From Cytophagales bacterium (lineage in GTDB: Bacteria > Bacteroidota > Bacteroidia > Cytophagales > Microscillaceae), in the NCBI GenBank assembly GCA_004293905.1, contig RDZE01000038.1:1-63397 (forward strand): 63,397 bases of DNA, given 5' to 3'. The notes under the pieces were generated by a model. It was not told where the DNA came from. It searched no databases and worked only from the letters and a program-made list of their open reading frames with translations. The position numbers and the translations under genes are program-made. Below, one piece after another: positions 34,511 through 44,208 of the stretch; positions within the stretch are counted from its first letter, which is position 1; each line of letters begins with the position of its first letter.

Positions 34511-35239
34511 TTACCATTTACGGCTTCCTAAGAGCATTTTTGTAGCGGCGAGTGCTAAGGTGATTAGAGTAAGGAAATAAACGACATTGCGCGAGTCAAT
34601 AAGTCCTTTGCGTGTGGCTTCGTAGTGGTGGTGTATGCCTAATTGAGAAATAAAGTAGGCTATATCGCTGGTGTCATTGACATTGGCGAGCAATCCAAAA
34701 CCATCATACATAAAAAAACAAAGAAATACGGCGATAATGAATGAAACTATTTGGTTGTCGCTGAGGATAGAAGCGAAAATACCGATTGCGGTAAAAGTGG
34801 CGGCTAACATTAGTAGTCCGATGTAAGAGCCTATAGTGCCTGCGGAGTCAATATTGCCTACGGGTGCGCCCAATTGGTATACGGAGTAATAATAAAGAAG
34901 TGTGGGCAAAAGGGCAAGCACTACAAGGGTGAAACTGGCAGCGTATTTTCCGATGATGATTTGCCAATCGCTTAGGGGGCGTGTGAGTAAGAGTTCTATA
35001 GTACCTGTTTTGCGTTCTTCGGCAAAGGTACGCATGGTAATGGCGGGAATGAGGAATAGAAAAATGTAAGGAGAGAGCATAAACAAGGTATCCATATCGG
35101 CGTATCCATAATCGAGAATGTTGGTGTCGGGAAAAATCCACATAAACAAGCCTATGCCTGTGAGGAAAAGAATCATGACGATGTAGGCGACTAAGGAGCT
35201 TAGGAAGCTGAATATTTCTTTTTTGTAAATGGCTAACAT
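34511..35239 (-). CDS. gldF: Gliding-motility ABC transporter permease GldF
   Basis: The 242-residue membrane protein has six transmembrane helices and the ABC-2 permease layout. MLAIYKKEIFSFLSSLVAYI at the start, FLIPAITMRTFAEERKTGT near residue 60 and the GKYAA segment are typical of GldF, which with GldA and GldG forms the gliding-associated ABC transporter. gldG normally follows gldF, but here the next gene downstream is on the opposite strand, so gldG and gldA must be elsewhere or absent. It starts 4 bases after the oxidoreductase gene, so the two are co-transcribed. Confidence 0.88.
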   Translation of the reverse strand: MLAIYKKEIFSFLSSLVAYIVMILFLTGIGLFMWIFPDTNILDYGYADMDTLFMLSPYIFLFLIPAITMRTFAEERKTGTIELLLTRPLSDWQIIIGKYAASFTLVVLALLPTLLYYYSVYQLGAPVGNIDSAGTIGSYIGLLMLAATFTAIGIFASILSDNQIVSFIIAVFLCFFMYDGFGLLANVNDTSDIAYFISQLGIHHHYEATRKGLIDSRNVVYFLTLITLALAATKMLLGSRKW

Positions 35240-35243
35240 AAAT

Positions 35244-36335
35244 TTATCTGTTTTTTTCTAAGAATAAGCGTTTTACTCTTTCGATGTTTGCTTCTGGGGG
35301 GATAGTGTTTTTATTGTATAGTAAATGTTCTATGAATTGTGTTGCTAAATAAGGAACAAGAGAAAAGGCTTTTGTTCCGAAGCCGTTGAATACCCAAAGG
35401 TTCGAGTATTGGGGGTGTTTTCCTATGAAAGGTCGGCGGTCGTAGGTAGCGGGTCTGATGCCTGCTTCTTGCGCGATTACTTTATAGGGAGTTTTGAGTA
35501 TTTTTTTGAGTTTGGTTTCTATTTCTTCTTTGGCTTGTTCTGTGTTTTGCCACGATAGGTCGTCCCAATTGTAAGTAGCTCCTACTTTGTATTGTTTTTT
35601 GCCAATAGGTGCAATAAAAATTCCTTTGTTGATGATTTGTGTAAAATTTTCCAATGGGGTATCTAATTCAATAGTAATGATTTCTCCTTTTACAAATTTG
35701 AAGGGTAGATAATTGAAAAACGGATTTTTTTGGATTTGCGTACCTTCGCAGAAGATAATATTTTGGTAGGATTGGTCTTTGTATAGCCAATGATTAGTGT
35801 TATTGTCTATTTTGAGGAGTGAGTGGTCGAGTTGGTCTTGTAGGTATAGTTTTTTTTCGGCAAAAAAGTCTTTGAAACGAGCCAATAAGTGATGTGTATC
35901 TATGGTGCATGCGCCTTTACAAATCCAACCACCGTAGGTATTTTGGAGGTAGGGCTCAAGTGCTTTGTCAGGGGCTTCAAAACTCACTTGTTCTTTCCAA
36001 GTAAGTTGCTCACTTTTGGCAAATATGGTGTTTTGCTCCTGTATGTCTTCAAAAGGGTAGTAGGTTTGGGTAGGGTAGTAGAATTTTGTGTTGAGTATAT
36101 TATTTTCTAAGTGTTGGTAGAAATGATGTAAAAAAGGGAATACTTCTTCGGCGAGCCAAGTTTTGGTGAATCTTTTTCCTGTGATGGCATTACAAATTCC
36201 TGCGGCTACTTTGGAGGCACAAGTATGGTGTGCATTGTCAATGAGCGTGATATTTTTACCTTTTTCCCAAAGCATAAAGGCTAAAAGCGAACCTGCGACT
36301 CCCTGCCCTACGATGAGATACTCTTTTGTTGTCAT
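35244..36335 (-). CDS. FAD-dependent oxidoreductase (DAO family)
   Basis: The 363-residue enzyme begins with a Rossmann FAD site (YLIVGQGVAGSLLAFMLWEKG) and contains a D-amino-acid-oxidase-like fold: GICNAITGKR near residue 47, GWICKGACTIDTH in the substrate domain, and EAGIRPATYDRRPFIG plus WVFNGFGTKAF at the end. It probably oxidises an amine or amino acid with oxygen or a quinone. No partner pathway is visible. It lies in a minus-strand run with siaC-like and gldF genes. Confidence 0.85.
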   Translation of the reverse strand: MTTKEYLIVGQGVAGSLLAFMLWEKGKNITLIDNAHHTCASKVAAGICNAITGKRFTKTWLAEEVFPFLHHFYQHLENNILNTKFYYPTQTYYPFEDIQEQNTIFAKSEQLTWKEQVSFEAPDKALEPYLQNTYGGWICKGACTIDTHHLLARFKDFFAEKKLYLQDQLDHSLLKIDNNTNHWLYKDQSYQNIIFCEGTQIQKNPFFNYLPFKFVKGEIITIELDTPLENFTQIINKGIFIAPIGKKQYKVGATYNWDDLSWQNTEQAKEEIETKLKKILKTPYKVIAQEAGIRPATYDRRPFIGKHPQYSNLWVFNGFGTKAFSLVPYLATQFIEHLLYNKNTIPPEANIERVKRLFLEKNR

Positions 36336-36347
36336 TCGTTTTTACTA

Positions 36348-36731
36348 TCAGAAGAGTTCTACTTCCTGAAATTTGAAGGGTATTTCCATGACGGCTTCGA
36401 AGTGTTTGCCTGTTTCGAGCATGTCTTCGTCTTCTTGTTCATAGTGCCACTCTACGGTGTAGTATTGTTTGGGTGCTTTTGCTTTGATAAGTTTTAAGAA
36501 AGAAATGATATAATTAGAGGTGCTGGTGTTGAAATAAACAAATTTGAAGATTAGTTTAATGGGGTTGGTAAGTTTATGGTTCAGAAAGCGTTCGAAATGC
36601 TCTAAGGCAGAAGCATAAAAAACATCTGCATCTTCGGGTATGGAGGTACCTGATATTTCGAAAGTACCTTTTTCAAAGTCAAAATGAATTAGTGGGGTTC
36701 TTGGTGTCTTTTCTACGGTAAAAGTTTTCAT
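36348..36731 (-). CDS. SiaC-family (DUF1987) regulatory phosphoprotein
   Basis: Starting at MKTFTVEKTPRTP (36731) the protein is 127 residues. It matches DUF1987/SiaC: a small STAS-antagonist-like fold regulated by Ser/Thr phosphorylation. The segment FNTSTSNYIISFLKLI carries the candidate Thr/Ser site. In Pseudomonas SiaC is dephosphorylated by the SpoIIE-type phosphatase SiaA and then activates a diguanylate cyclase; here a TPR-SpoIIE phosphatase lies elsewhere in the window (20-22 kb), an interesting but unproven partner. Upstream are two tandem copies of a promoter-like repeat. Confidence 0.85.
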   Translation of the reverse strand: MKTFTVEKTPRTPLIHFDFEKGTFEISGTSIPEDADVFYASALEHFERFLNHKLTNPIKLIFKFVYFNTSTSNYIISFLKLIKAKAPKQYYTVEWHYEQEDEDMLETGKHFEAVMEIPFKFQEVELF

Positions 36732-36757
36732 ATAAAAAATATGTATTACGTTTTTGG

Positions 36758-36806
36758 CAAATTTAGCAGTTTTTTTACAAATATTTCTCAAATTTAGCAG
36801 TTTTTT
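36758..36806 (-). promoter_or_regulatory. Tandem duplicated -7/upstream element before siaC-like gene
   Basis: CAAATTTAGCAGTTTTTT occurs twice on the plus strand (36758-36775, 36789-36806), 31 bases apart. Read on the minus strand each copy contains TAAATTTG, a perfect -7 box, and the distal copy supplies a TTTG 23 bases before the proximal box. It may be a duplicated promoter or a regulator-binding pair. Confidence 0.45.
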
Positions 36807-36830
36807 CTATTCTAATTTATTCACAAGGCA

Positions 36831-37529
36831 ATGAGTTATACTATTTTAGGCAAGAAGTTATATTTTCCTCCGGTTTCAGCGGCTGATTCGCATGGGATTG
36901 TAGCGATTGGTGGCGATTTGGATACTGAGCGGTTATTATTGGCGTATCATTCGGGTATATTTCCTTGGTTTTCGGAGGGAGAGCCTATTCTTTGGTGGTC
37001 GCCTAATCCGCGTTTTGTGTTGTATCCTTCGGCGTTGCGGGTGTCGTCTTCGATGAAGCAATTATTAAAAAGAAATGCTTTTGAGGTACGTACTGATAGC
37101 TGTTTTCGTGAGGTGATAGGGCATTGCCAGCAAATTTATCGACCTGGGCAAGGGGGTACTTGGATTACGGAGGAGATGTTGGAGTCGTATTGTGAATTAC
37201 ACGGGTTAGGAAAGGCGCATTCTGTGGAGGTATTTCAGGAGGGAGTATTGGTAGGTGGGTTGTATGGAGTGGCTTTGGGTGGTATTTTTTTTGGTGAGTC
37301 TATGTTTAGTAGGGTTAGTAATGCGTCTAAATATGGTTTTATTCTCTTGGTAGAAAATTTATTGGCATCTGGTTTTGAATTGGTTGATTGTCAGGTGCAT
37401 ACCAATCATTTAGAAAGTTTGGGGGCGGTTCATATAAAACGTGATTTATTCATGGGGCATTTAGCCTCCTTTCTCACCAAAACGACCTCTATGGAATGGG
37501 GAAAACCGCTTTTTAATGGTTATTTGTAA
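36831..37529 (+). CDS. aat: Leucyl/phenylalanyl-tRNA-protein transferase
   Basis: Aat adds Leu or Phe from tRNA to proteins with N-terminal Lys or Arg, marking them for ClpAP via ClpS. The 232-residue protein shows FPWFSEGEPILWWSPNPR near residue 43, GTWITEEMLESYCELHGLG near 115 and GESMFSRVSNASK near 157, all diagnostic. Full length. It is the only plus-strand gene in a long minus-strand stretch. Confidence 0.96.
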   Translation: MSYTILGKKLYFPPVSAADSHGIVAIGGDLDTERLLLAYHSGIFPWFSEGEPILWWSPNPRFVLYPSALRVSSSMKQLLKRNAFEVRTDSCFREVIGHCQQIYRPGQGGTWITEEMLESYCELHGLGKAHSVEVFQEGVLVGGLYGVALGGIFFGESMFSRVSNASKYGFILLVENLLASGFELVDCQVHTNHLESLGAVHIKRDLFMGHLASFLTKTTSMEWGKPLFNGYL

Positions 37530-37534
37530 AAAAA

Positions 37535-37591
37535 TATCAGGAGAACGCTACCCTATAAGAAACGGGTAGCAAAAAATAATTTCCCCTGATA
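37535..37591. terminator. Nested inverted repeat between convergent genes
   Basis: Outer arms TATCAGG (37535-37541) and CCTGATA (37585-37591) enclose inner arms GCTACCC (37547-37553) and GGGTAGC (37564-37570). The outer stem extends to 11 bases with one mismatch. The inner hairpin is followed by A, not T, on plus, so classical termination is weak. It could act as a bidirectional terminator or 3' stabilising structure. Confidence 0.5.
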
Positions 37592-37638
37592 GTAATTGGC
37601 ATCAAAAGGGGTTGATTAGTCTAAAAAATTGCTTTTTT

Positions 37639-39318
37639 TCAAAACTCTATTACTTCGCCTTGTATGTCCCAATTTTCTCGGAGGGCTAAATTTTTGGGAT
37701 AGTACCAAACAGGCTCTGCAGTTTTTTTGTTTCGGAAATCGGAAGCGTCCCAGCGTCCGTTGTTGTTTTTGTCTATAATGATTCGGATTTGGTAAGTACC
37801 GGGCGACAAGAAGTCAAATTCGAAAGATTTTGTGGGGCTTATTTGTTCTATTATTTTTCCTTCGCTGATGAGTTGCAATAGGTAATAGGGTTCTTCGGTG
37901 TTGATGGTGCCACTGATAGTGCCTAATTTGCGGGTGTCTTTTTTCTGGAAAAGCTCATTGACAAGCCTCAATGTATCGTTTTCTATGCTCAAAAAAGCCT
38001 CTTGCGCTATAAAAATCTGTATATTTTCTTTGAAAGCAATATTGGTATCGATAGAAAGTAAGGTTTTATTTTCGTTCCATCGTAGTTGTTTTTCATTGAG
38101 AATCAAACTTTGAGGTTTATCAGGTGTGTTGATGAGTTGTGCTTTGGCGCGGTTTATCCAATTGTATTGCGTGATTTTTTGTGGTAAATCTTTGACAAAA
38201 TAGATTTTTTGTGCATTCCATGTGGCTACGGGCTTGGTAAATTCTATTCGAAGTTGCCAATCGCGCTCTATGCCTGCGCCTGAGGCTAATGTTATTTCAG
38301 CATTGAAAGGGGTATATTTATTTTTCTCTATTTTTTTGAAAGCAACCCAGCAGGTAGTGTCTAAGGTATTTCCTGTGGAGTCTTGGGCAGTAAATTGTAA
38401 AGCAAGGCTGTCGTATTGGTTGTTTAGATTATAAAGAGTTACTTCGGAAGGGTTTGTGTTAGATTGTTGGTAAGCAATAGCAGAGTTCGGCTCGGTAAAG
38501 CGAAAACTTTGCAGGGATTCGTTGAATTTGAGTGTAAGGTATTGATAATTGGGTTGTTGTGCGATGAGTTTTGGTTTTTTGTGGTCTTCTTTGCAAAGCA
38601 ATAGCATGAGGTCATTTTGACTGCTGTCAGTGAGTGTTATATTGTTGGGTAAAAAGGCTATATTTTCGCCCTCTTCATAGATTTTATTGTTGTTTTTGTC
38701 TTCGAAAGCATATATCTCGTAGTTGGCTTTTTTGACATAAGGCAGGTAAAAGAAACCATCTTCGCTGATGGTGTAGTAGTAGGGAGGGTGTTTGTCTATG
38801 CGGAGTGTGTCGTTGGGGTTGTAAAGTGCTACAATGAGTTCTTTTGGGGTGGTGTTGTACAATAGATTTTTGGCTTGCCCCGTTACGAACATAGTATCTA
38901 ATTGGTCGCCCGTACTGAAAGCAATTTGTAGGTTTGGGGCAGGGTTGCCTTCAGTGATGTCTTTGATAGCGTTTCTGAAATTGAAACTATAGGTGGTATT
39001 TTCAGAAAGAGGCTCTGCCCATCGGATTTGTATTTTTTTGCCTAAGAGCCTATATCTAAAGTCTTTGATTTGGGGAGTGATGATAAGTTGTTTTTGTAGA
39101 TTTTCTTCTTTGATAAACTCATCAAATACGATTTCTAAGCGGTCGCCTTTGTATTGTAGGCTTTTGTGCACGGGTACAAGTGCTTTTACTTGTGGTGCTA
39201 AGGTATCTTTAGCACCTCCTGTGGGGGGAATTCGGTTGGCACAACTGCCCAATAAGAAACCTTCTAAAACTAAGAAAAGTAGAATAAAGGGTAAAAATAA
39301 TGGCTTATTCGGGGACAT
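37639..39318 (-). CDS. Ig-like domain lipoprotein
   Basis: The 559-residue lipoprotein has a leader ending LLGSC (Cys26), then ANRIPPTGGAKDTLAPQV, the signature start of Bacteroidota 'Ig-like domain-containing' lipoproteins (SbsA Ig-like). The first ~100 mature residues form that domain (FDEFIKEENLQKQLIITP). Two DKNNN-type loops (FEDKNNNKIYEEGEN; IIDKNNNGRWDASDF) could bind calcium. Probably surface exposed; function unknown. Overlaps the HD-CoaD gene by 14 bases, so it is the last gene of the rfaE2-coaD unit. Confidence 0.85.
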   Translation of the reverse strand: MSPNKPLFLPFILLFLVLEGFLLGSCANRIPPTGGAKDTLAPQVKALVPVHKSLQYKGDRLEIVFDEFIKEENLQKQLIITPQIKDFRYRLLGKKIQIRWAEPLSENTTYSFNFRNAIKDITEGNPAPNLQIAFSTGDQLDTMFVTGQAKNLLYNTTPKELIVALYNPNDTLRIDKHPPYYYTISEDGFFYLPYVKKANYEIYAFEDKNNNKIYEEGENIAFLPNNITLTDSSQNDLMLLLCKEDHKKPKLIAQQPNYQYLTLKFNESLQSFRFTEPNSAIAYQQSNTNPSEVTLYNLNNQYDSLALQFTAQDSTGNTLDTTCWVAFKKIEKNKYTPFNAEITLASGAGIERDWQLRIEFTKPVATWNAQKIYFVKDLPQKITQYNWINRAKAQLINTPDKPQSLILNEKQLRWNENKTLLSIDTNIAFKENIQIFIAQEAFLSIENDTLRLVNELFQKKDTRKLGTISGTINTEEPYYLLQLISEGKIIEQISPTKSFEFDFLSPGTYQIRIIIDKNNNGRWDASDFRNKKTAEPVWYYPKNLALRENWDIQGEVIEF

Positions 39319-40318
39319 ATTTTTTGCTAAAATTTTTATCTATTTTCTCTAAATTTTTGATGGCTGAGGAGCTTATGTGTTCGTATTGTTTATCACAAAC
39401 AATGAAAATGACATTGAGTGGGTCTTTCATTTCTTCCATAAAACGTAGTTGATTTACTTCATAGTCGAGGTCGTCTCCGTTGCGCAGCCCTCTGATGAGG
39501 GTGATGTCGGCGTAGGTTTCTTTGGTTTTGATGTATTCTGTAAGGAATCCTATAAAATTTTCGGCTTGTCTGTATTTAAGTACTTGGGTTTGTAAGTGTT
39601 GTGTATTAATATCTTCTTTGTTAGGGTTGATACCTCTTGCGACAATTACTTTATCAAAAATTTTTTCGGCTTTTTCCAAAATATTTAGATGCCCATAGTG
39701 AAAGGGGTTGAAAGAGCCTGCATAAATGCCTATTTTGGGTCTAAATTTTTCAACATAAGCAATAAGATTGTGCAGATTGGTGCTATTTTGAGGGTATTGT
39801 TCGGCTATTTTTCTAAGAATATTGATGCGTGCTACTTTGTAATAGGTGTAGTCTATGTATTGGTATTCTTTGAATATTTTTTCTTCCCATTCTAAAAGCG
39901 TGTTATAGTCGGAGTGAGTTACGATACGCATATCCAAATCGCAAAACTGCTGAGAGAGAGGGTTTTGTGTTTGGTGATATTTGGTATCTAATATCATTTG
40001 TTTGATGGTGCTTTTGAGCGCGTGGGGCTGTGTCATTTGTTCGAAAGCATCGGCAGAGGCTTCCTCATTGTCTTGGCGGGTAGGGTCGTAGATGAGGTCG
40101 TGAAAAAAAGCGGTCATGAGCAGGGCTTTGGCATCACTTTCATTGATATTTTGGCTTTTTTTGATTTGCTCTATATCTTGTATAAGTTGTAACAAATGAT
40201 TTTCATTATGATAAAATCGGTGAGGCTGCTGCCAATATTGGGCAATACTTTGTGGGTCTTGTATACCAAACTCTTGCAAGAGTGGAATATAGGGCGTATA
40301 AAGTGTCGCGAGCGTCAT
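39305..40318 (-). CDS. HD-domain/phosphopantetheine adenylyltransferase (CoaD) fusion
   Basis: The 337-residue protein joins two enzymes. Residues 1-~190 look like an HD-superfamily hydrolase: YHNENH (36-41), FFHD (H73, D74) and later CDLDMRIV. Residues ~194-337 are a Coa[12 protein letters not shown] (200-210, HxGH nucleotidyl-transfer motif), [16 protein letters not shown], and the C-terminal SSSAIKNL. CoaD makes dephospho-CoA from phosphopantetheine and ATP, the fourth step of CoA synthesis. A fusion to an HD domain is unusual to me. It overlaps rfaE2 by ATGA (40315-40318), giving two nucleotidyltransferases in one operon. Start as given, because the HD part is contiguous. Confidence 0.85.
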   Translation of the reverse strand: MTLATLYTPYIPLLQEFGIQDPQSIAQYWQQPHRFYHNENHLLQLIQDIEQIKKSQNINESDAKALLMTAFFHDLIYDPTRQDNEEASADAFEQMTQPHALKSTIKQMILDTKYHQTQNPLSQQFCDLDMRIVTHSDYNTLLEWEEKIFKEYQYIDYTYYKVARINILRKIAEQYPQNSTNLHNLIAYVEKFRPKIGIYAGSFNPFHYGHLNILEKAEKIFDKVIVARGINPNKEDINTQHLQTQVLKYRQAENFIGFLTEYIKTKETYADITLIRGLRNGDDLDYEVNQLRFMEEMKDPLNVIFIVCDKQYEHISSSAIKNLEKIDKNFSKKYVPE

Positions 40319-40815
40319 TGTTGTTCGTTGTGTTGTATTTTATCAATGATTTTAGAAGTTGAGAATCCTTCGGTGAGTGCTATGGTCAGTACTTCACCTC
40401 CATTGGCGATGACTACATCTGCGCCTACGATATTGCTTATTTGATAGTCATTTCCTTTTACTAATACATTGGGTAGTAGTTTTTCTATTACTTGTAAAGG
40501 GGTGTCTTCTTCGAAATATACTACTGCATCTACAAAAGAGAGTGCGGCTAACAGTCTTGCGCGGGCGTACTCAGGGTTGATAGGGCGGCTTTGTCCTTTG
40601 AGTCTTTTTACGGAGGCATCAGTATTGATGGCTACTACGAGTTTATCCCCCACTAATTTCGCTTTTTCGAGGTAATCTACGTGTCCAATGTGTAATATAT
40701 CAAAACAGCCATTGGTAAATACTACCTTCTGCCCTTCGGTCTTCCATTGTTGTATTTGTTGTTGAACTGATGAAAGGTTTTGTATTTTATCTGCTGTCAT
40801 CGTTTTATGGTTCAT
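40315..40815 (-). CDS. rfaE2: D-glycero-beta-D-manno-heptose 1-phosphate adenylyltransferase
   Basis: The 166-residue enzyme equals the C-terminal domain of Hld[21 protein letters not shown] with the HxGH motif, then [14 protein letters not shown]. It activates heptose 1-phosphate with ATP to ADP-heptose for the LPS core, consistent with the GT9 gene in this window. The kinase half (rfaE1) is not adjacent. First gene of a coupled unit with the HD-CoaD fusion and Ig-like lipoprotein. Confidence 0.93.
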   Translation of the reverse strand: MNHKTMTADKIQNLSSVQQQIQQWKTEGQKVVFTNGCFDILHIGHVDYLEKAKLVGDKLVVAINTDASVKRLKGQSRPINPEYARARLLAALSFVDAVVYFEEDTPLQVIEKLLPNVLVKGNDYQISNIVGADVVIANGGEVLTIALTEGFSTSKIIDKIQHNEQQ

Positions 40816-40846
40816 ATTGTTTGCAAAGATAGTATTTTCTGTTATA

Positions 40847-42067
40847 TTATGGAATAGGACTTAGGTTTTTCGTTAGGGGTATTTGAGCTAAATATCTAAA
40901 GGCGAGCATTGTCAATAAACTCAACAATGTGGCAGCTATCCAAAGCCCTGAGAATCCTACGTTTGTAATAAGTTGAGCACCTGCTACGGGAGCTACTATA
41001 TGTGCTAAAGAATACGCCATTGTGTACATTGCCATGTATTGTCCGCGCGTTTCGGCAGAGGAGCGTTCTATTACAAAGACATTCATAAAAGGCATGCTCA
41101 GTATTTCACCAAAACTAATAACAATCATAAAAAACACAACAAAGGCGATGTGTGCATTTCCGCCCAAAATTAATAAAATGTAGGAAATTGCAACCAAGCC
41201 AACTCCCCAAGTTACGAATTGTAAAGGGCTTTTTTTTCCTTCTATCTGGTATACGAGAATCATTTCTACGAGCACTACAATAAAGCCATTGAGTCCTATG
41301 AGCAGCCCTATATAGGATTCTTCTAATTGGTATACATACCTGCAATAAAGGGGCACGGTGGTAAAAAGTTGGAAGAAACTGACGGCAAAAAGATGCGTAA
41401 AAAAGATAAATAACAAGTATATTTTGTCTTTTTGAGGAGGGAGTATAGTGGTGTGGTCGGTATTTCTTTCAGCAATTTGGCTCTTTTCTGATTGTTTTTT
41501 GTTTTCTCTTTTTAGTAGAATAAACAGCAAAGAAGCAGCTAAAATACAAGTAAAGCCATCTGCCCAAAATAAGAAATCGTAGCTGATAGTTGCCAAAAGC
41601 CCACCTAAGGCGGGACCGACAGAATAACCTAAGTTGATAGCCAAACGATTGAGTGCGTAGGCGCGCGTTCGGTTTTCGGGAGTGCTATATTGCGCTATAG
41701 AGGCGGCATTTGCAGGACGATAAGCATCGGCAAGGAGTGCAGCTAAAAACACACCTGCGGCGATGGAATAAAAATCTTTGAAAAAAGACAGCATTATAAA
41801 CCCTAAGCCTCCAAGACCTAAACTCCAAATTTGCACGCTATAATGTCCCCATTTATCAGTGAGTTTTCCTCCTAACCAAGCCCCTGTCATAGAGCCTGCC
41901 CCGTAGCAAGCCATAATCCAACCTACGGAGGCTATGTCGAGTTTTATTTGAGAGGTGAGGTAAATGCTCATGAAAGGCACTACCATAGAACCACTTCTAT
42001 TGATGAGCATTGCCAATGCTAAAAACCATATTGTAGGCGAAAGACCGCTATAGGCATTGCGGTACAA
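40847..42067 (-). CDS. MFS transporter
   Basis: The 406-residue membrane protein has about twelve transmembrane helices in two halves. It has the MFS motif A-like [11 protein letters not shown] after helix 2 and [24 protein letters not shown] between helices 4 and 5. It is related to drug/metabolite efflux carriers (DHA1-like), but no substrate can be inferred. Lies between rfaE2 and yidC on the same strand. Confidence 0.88.
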   Translation of the reverse strand: MYRNAYSGLSPTIWFLALAMLINRSGSMVVPFMSIYLTSQIKLDIASVGWIMACYGAGSMTGAWLGGKLTDKWGHYSVQIWSLGLGGLGFIMLSFFKDFYSIAAGVFLAALLADAYRPANAASIAQYSTPENRTRAYALNRLAINLGYSVGPALGGLLATISYDFLFWADGFTCILAASLLFILLKRENKKQSEKSQIAERNTDHTTILPPQKDKIYLLFIFFTHLFAVSFFQLFTTVPLYCRYVYQLEESYIGLLIGLNGFIVVLVEMILVYQIEGKKSPLQFVTWGVGLVAISYILLILGGNAHIAFVVFFMIVISFGEILSMPFMNVFVIERSSAETRGQYMAMYTMAYSLAHIVAPVAGAQLITNVGFSGLWIAATLLSLLTMLAFRYLAQIPLTKNLSPIP

Positions 42068-42091
42068 GCGCGCAATTTTTTGCGTAGCCAG

Positions 42092-44119
42092 TTATTTGTT
42101 CTTTTGTTGTTGTTGTTTTGCTTTCTGTTTTTCCTCAGCGGCTTTTTGAGCGTCCATGAGGCGTTGCATAAATGAGGATACCTTTTTGTTTTTGTTCTTC
42201 TCCTTATTTTCTTGCAATTTTGTTTTGAGTCCTTCTTCATCTACGAATCGTCTGATGATGAGTTGTTGTGCAATGGAGAATAAGTTAGAAGCAAAGTAAT
42301 AGTAGCTTAGCCCTGCGGGGAGTGTATTGAGAATGAACATGAACATGAGCGGCATAATATAGCCCATTGTTTTCATTTGAGGTTGCAGGTTGGGCGTGTT
42401 TTGATTGTTGAGATAAGTAAAGCCAATGGTTGAGGCGGTCATCAAGATGGTGAAAAGGCTTACGTGTTGCCCATAAAAAGGGATATTGAAAGGTAAATTA
42501 TAGATAGAGTCGTAGTTGGAGAGGTCAGTTGCCCATAGAAAACTTTGTTGTCTTAGTTCTATAGCATTGGGGAAAAAGCTAAACATAGCCAAAAGGAAAG
42601 GCATTTGGAGTAGCAAAGGCAAACAACCACTTAGGGGATTAATACCAACTTGGTTGTAGAGTTTCATCTGCTCGGCTTGTAGGTTGCTTTGTATTTCTTG
42701 TGGAAGTTGAAATTGATTCATTTGTACTTTCACTTCGTCTTTTACCTTCGTTACTACATCTGCTTTGTGTTTCTGGCTAAGTTCTTGGTAAATGCTTTCT
42801 ACTGTTTTTTCACCTTCACTCAGTTTTACTTTTTGGGCTTTGCAAACATATTCTAATACCAATCTTTCTTTGATTTCGTCTAACTCTGGCTTCATTACTT
42901 TCATTTTTGCCATAGAAATATAAGAGCGGTAGGAGAGTGGCAGCAGAAGAATACGAATGATAACCATTAACAAGAGTATGATAGCTCCGTATTCGCCTAT
43001 GGAATTTTCTAAGATGCTAAACAATGGAACAATGAGCCAAGCCGTAAATAAATTGACTACAGGCCAGCCTAAATCTACGTTTTTGTAAAAACCTTCAGCA
43101 ATGGGATACAGGGTTTGGTAGCGATTGGGTCCGAAATAGAAAGTAAAATCGGCTTTTCCTGCGCTTAGGTCGCTAAAAGGGACAGAGAAAGAAGCCATAC
43201 CTGTTTTGAGGATTGTGGTACTTTCGAGGTTTTCCAAGCCTTGTTTTAGATGTACAGCAGTAAGATTATGATTTTTGGCGATGAGCGCGGAAGCAAAGAA
43301 TTTTTGTTTGAAACTTATCCAATGCAAAGGAACTTCGGGTTTGGCTTCGCGAGGGTCTGCTGAAGTTTCGCTGAGGTAGTCGAAGCCGTTGGTAGTGCTG
43401 TAGTAGTTGAGAGTTGTTTTTATCCTTGTTTGTTGTATGTCGCTTTCGGTATTCTGCATGTGCAACAACCATTGGAATTGTGCGGGGTTGTTTTTGAGCA
43501 CTTTTTCCAATCCTTTTGTGCGTACTTGATAGTCTATAGTGAATCCTTCGCCTTGTAGGGTATATATTTGTTCTATGTATTGTTCGGGGCTAAGGCTCGC
43601 TCTGAATACAATTTGTTTTTTCTGCTCACCTTGTATATTGATAGTGCTTTCTTTTTCTTCAGTAGTAAAAAAGAGTTGGTATACATTAATATTTTTGCCA
43701 TTGACATCAGTAAGATTCCATATCATTTGCGAGAAACGGTCGTCGATGAGTTGTATAGGCTTTTGTGTGTTAGCATCTTTGTATTCGTTAAGGTATACGG
43801 TGTTTATTCGTCCTCCTTTTTGTTGAAAAACTACGGTAAGTTCTTTAGTTTTTACGGTAATGCTTTTTTCTTCGCCTCTGATTACTTTGGCAAAATCGCC
43901 TACTAATTCTTGGTCTTTGAGTGTTCTAACAGAATCAGGCAGGTCTTTATTGGCTTCTATTTTAGCAGTATTAGGGTCAGTAAGTCTTACTTGTTGTTCT
44001 GTTTGTGTAGTTTTCTTTTCGGTTTTTTGGGTGGTATTTTCGGAGGGGAGTATGAATTGAAAATAGAGTGTTAATATTAAAAATAACAATGTCAATCCTA
44101 TAATCTGATTTCTGTCCAT
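42092..44119 (-). CDS. yidC: Membrane protein insertase YidC
   Basis: From MDRNQIIGL (44119) the protein is 675 residues: first transmembrane helix, large periplasmic domain (~60-360), then the five-helix insertase core (VPLFSILENSIGEYGAIILL, later NPLSGCLPLLLQMPFLLAMF) and a Lys/Gln-rich C-terminal tail. It inserts and folds inner-membrane proteins with or without Sec. Between the two conserved parts there is a Bacteroidota-type cytoplasmic insertion (~410-470). An earlier Met at 44125 adds two residues. Confidence 0.95.
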   Translation of the reverse strand: MDRNQIIGLTLLFLILTLYFQFILPSENTTQKTEKKTTQTEQQVRLTDPNTAKIEANKDLPDSVRTLKDQELVGDFAKVIRGEEKSITVKTKELTVVFQQKGGRINTVYLNEYKDANTQKPIQLIDDRFSQMIWNLTDVNGKNINVYQLFFTTEEKESTINIQGEQKKQIVFRASLSPEQYIEQIYTLQGEGFTIDYQVRTKGLEKVLKNNPAQFQWLLHMQNTESDIQQTRIKTTLNYYSTTNGFDYLSETSADPREAKPEVPLHWISFKQKFFASALIAKNHNLTAVHLKQGLENLESTTILKTGMASFSVPFSDLSAGKADFTFYFGPNRYQTLYPIAEGFYKNVDLGWPVVNLFTAWLIVPLFSILENSIGEYGAIILLLMVIIRILLLPLSYRSYISMAKMKVMKPELDEIKERLVLEYVCKAQKVKLSEGEKTVESIYQELSQKHKADVVTKVKDEVKVQMNQFQLPQEIQSNLQAEQMKLYNQVGINPLSGCLPLLLQMPFLLAMFSFFPNAIELRQQSFLWATDLSNYDSIYNLPFNIPFYGQHVSLFTILMTASTIGFTYLNNQNTPNLQPQMKTMGYIMPLMFMFILNTLPAGLSYYYFASNLFSIAQQLIIRRFVDEEGLKTKLQENKEKNKNKKVSSFMQRLMDAQKAAEEKQKAKQQQQKNK

Positions 44120-44208
44120 ATACAATATTTAAAAAAGAGGTACTGATTTGAGGTTGCAAAGTTAGTAGAAAGTATGGTATTTCTATATATTTCGGTTGTT
44201 TTTTTACA

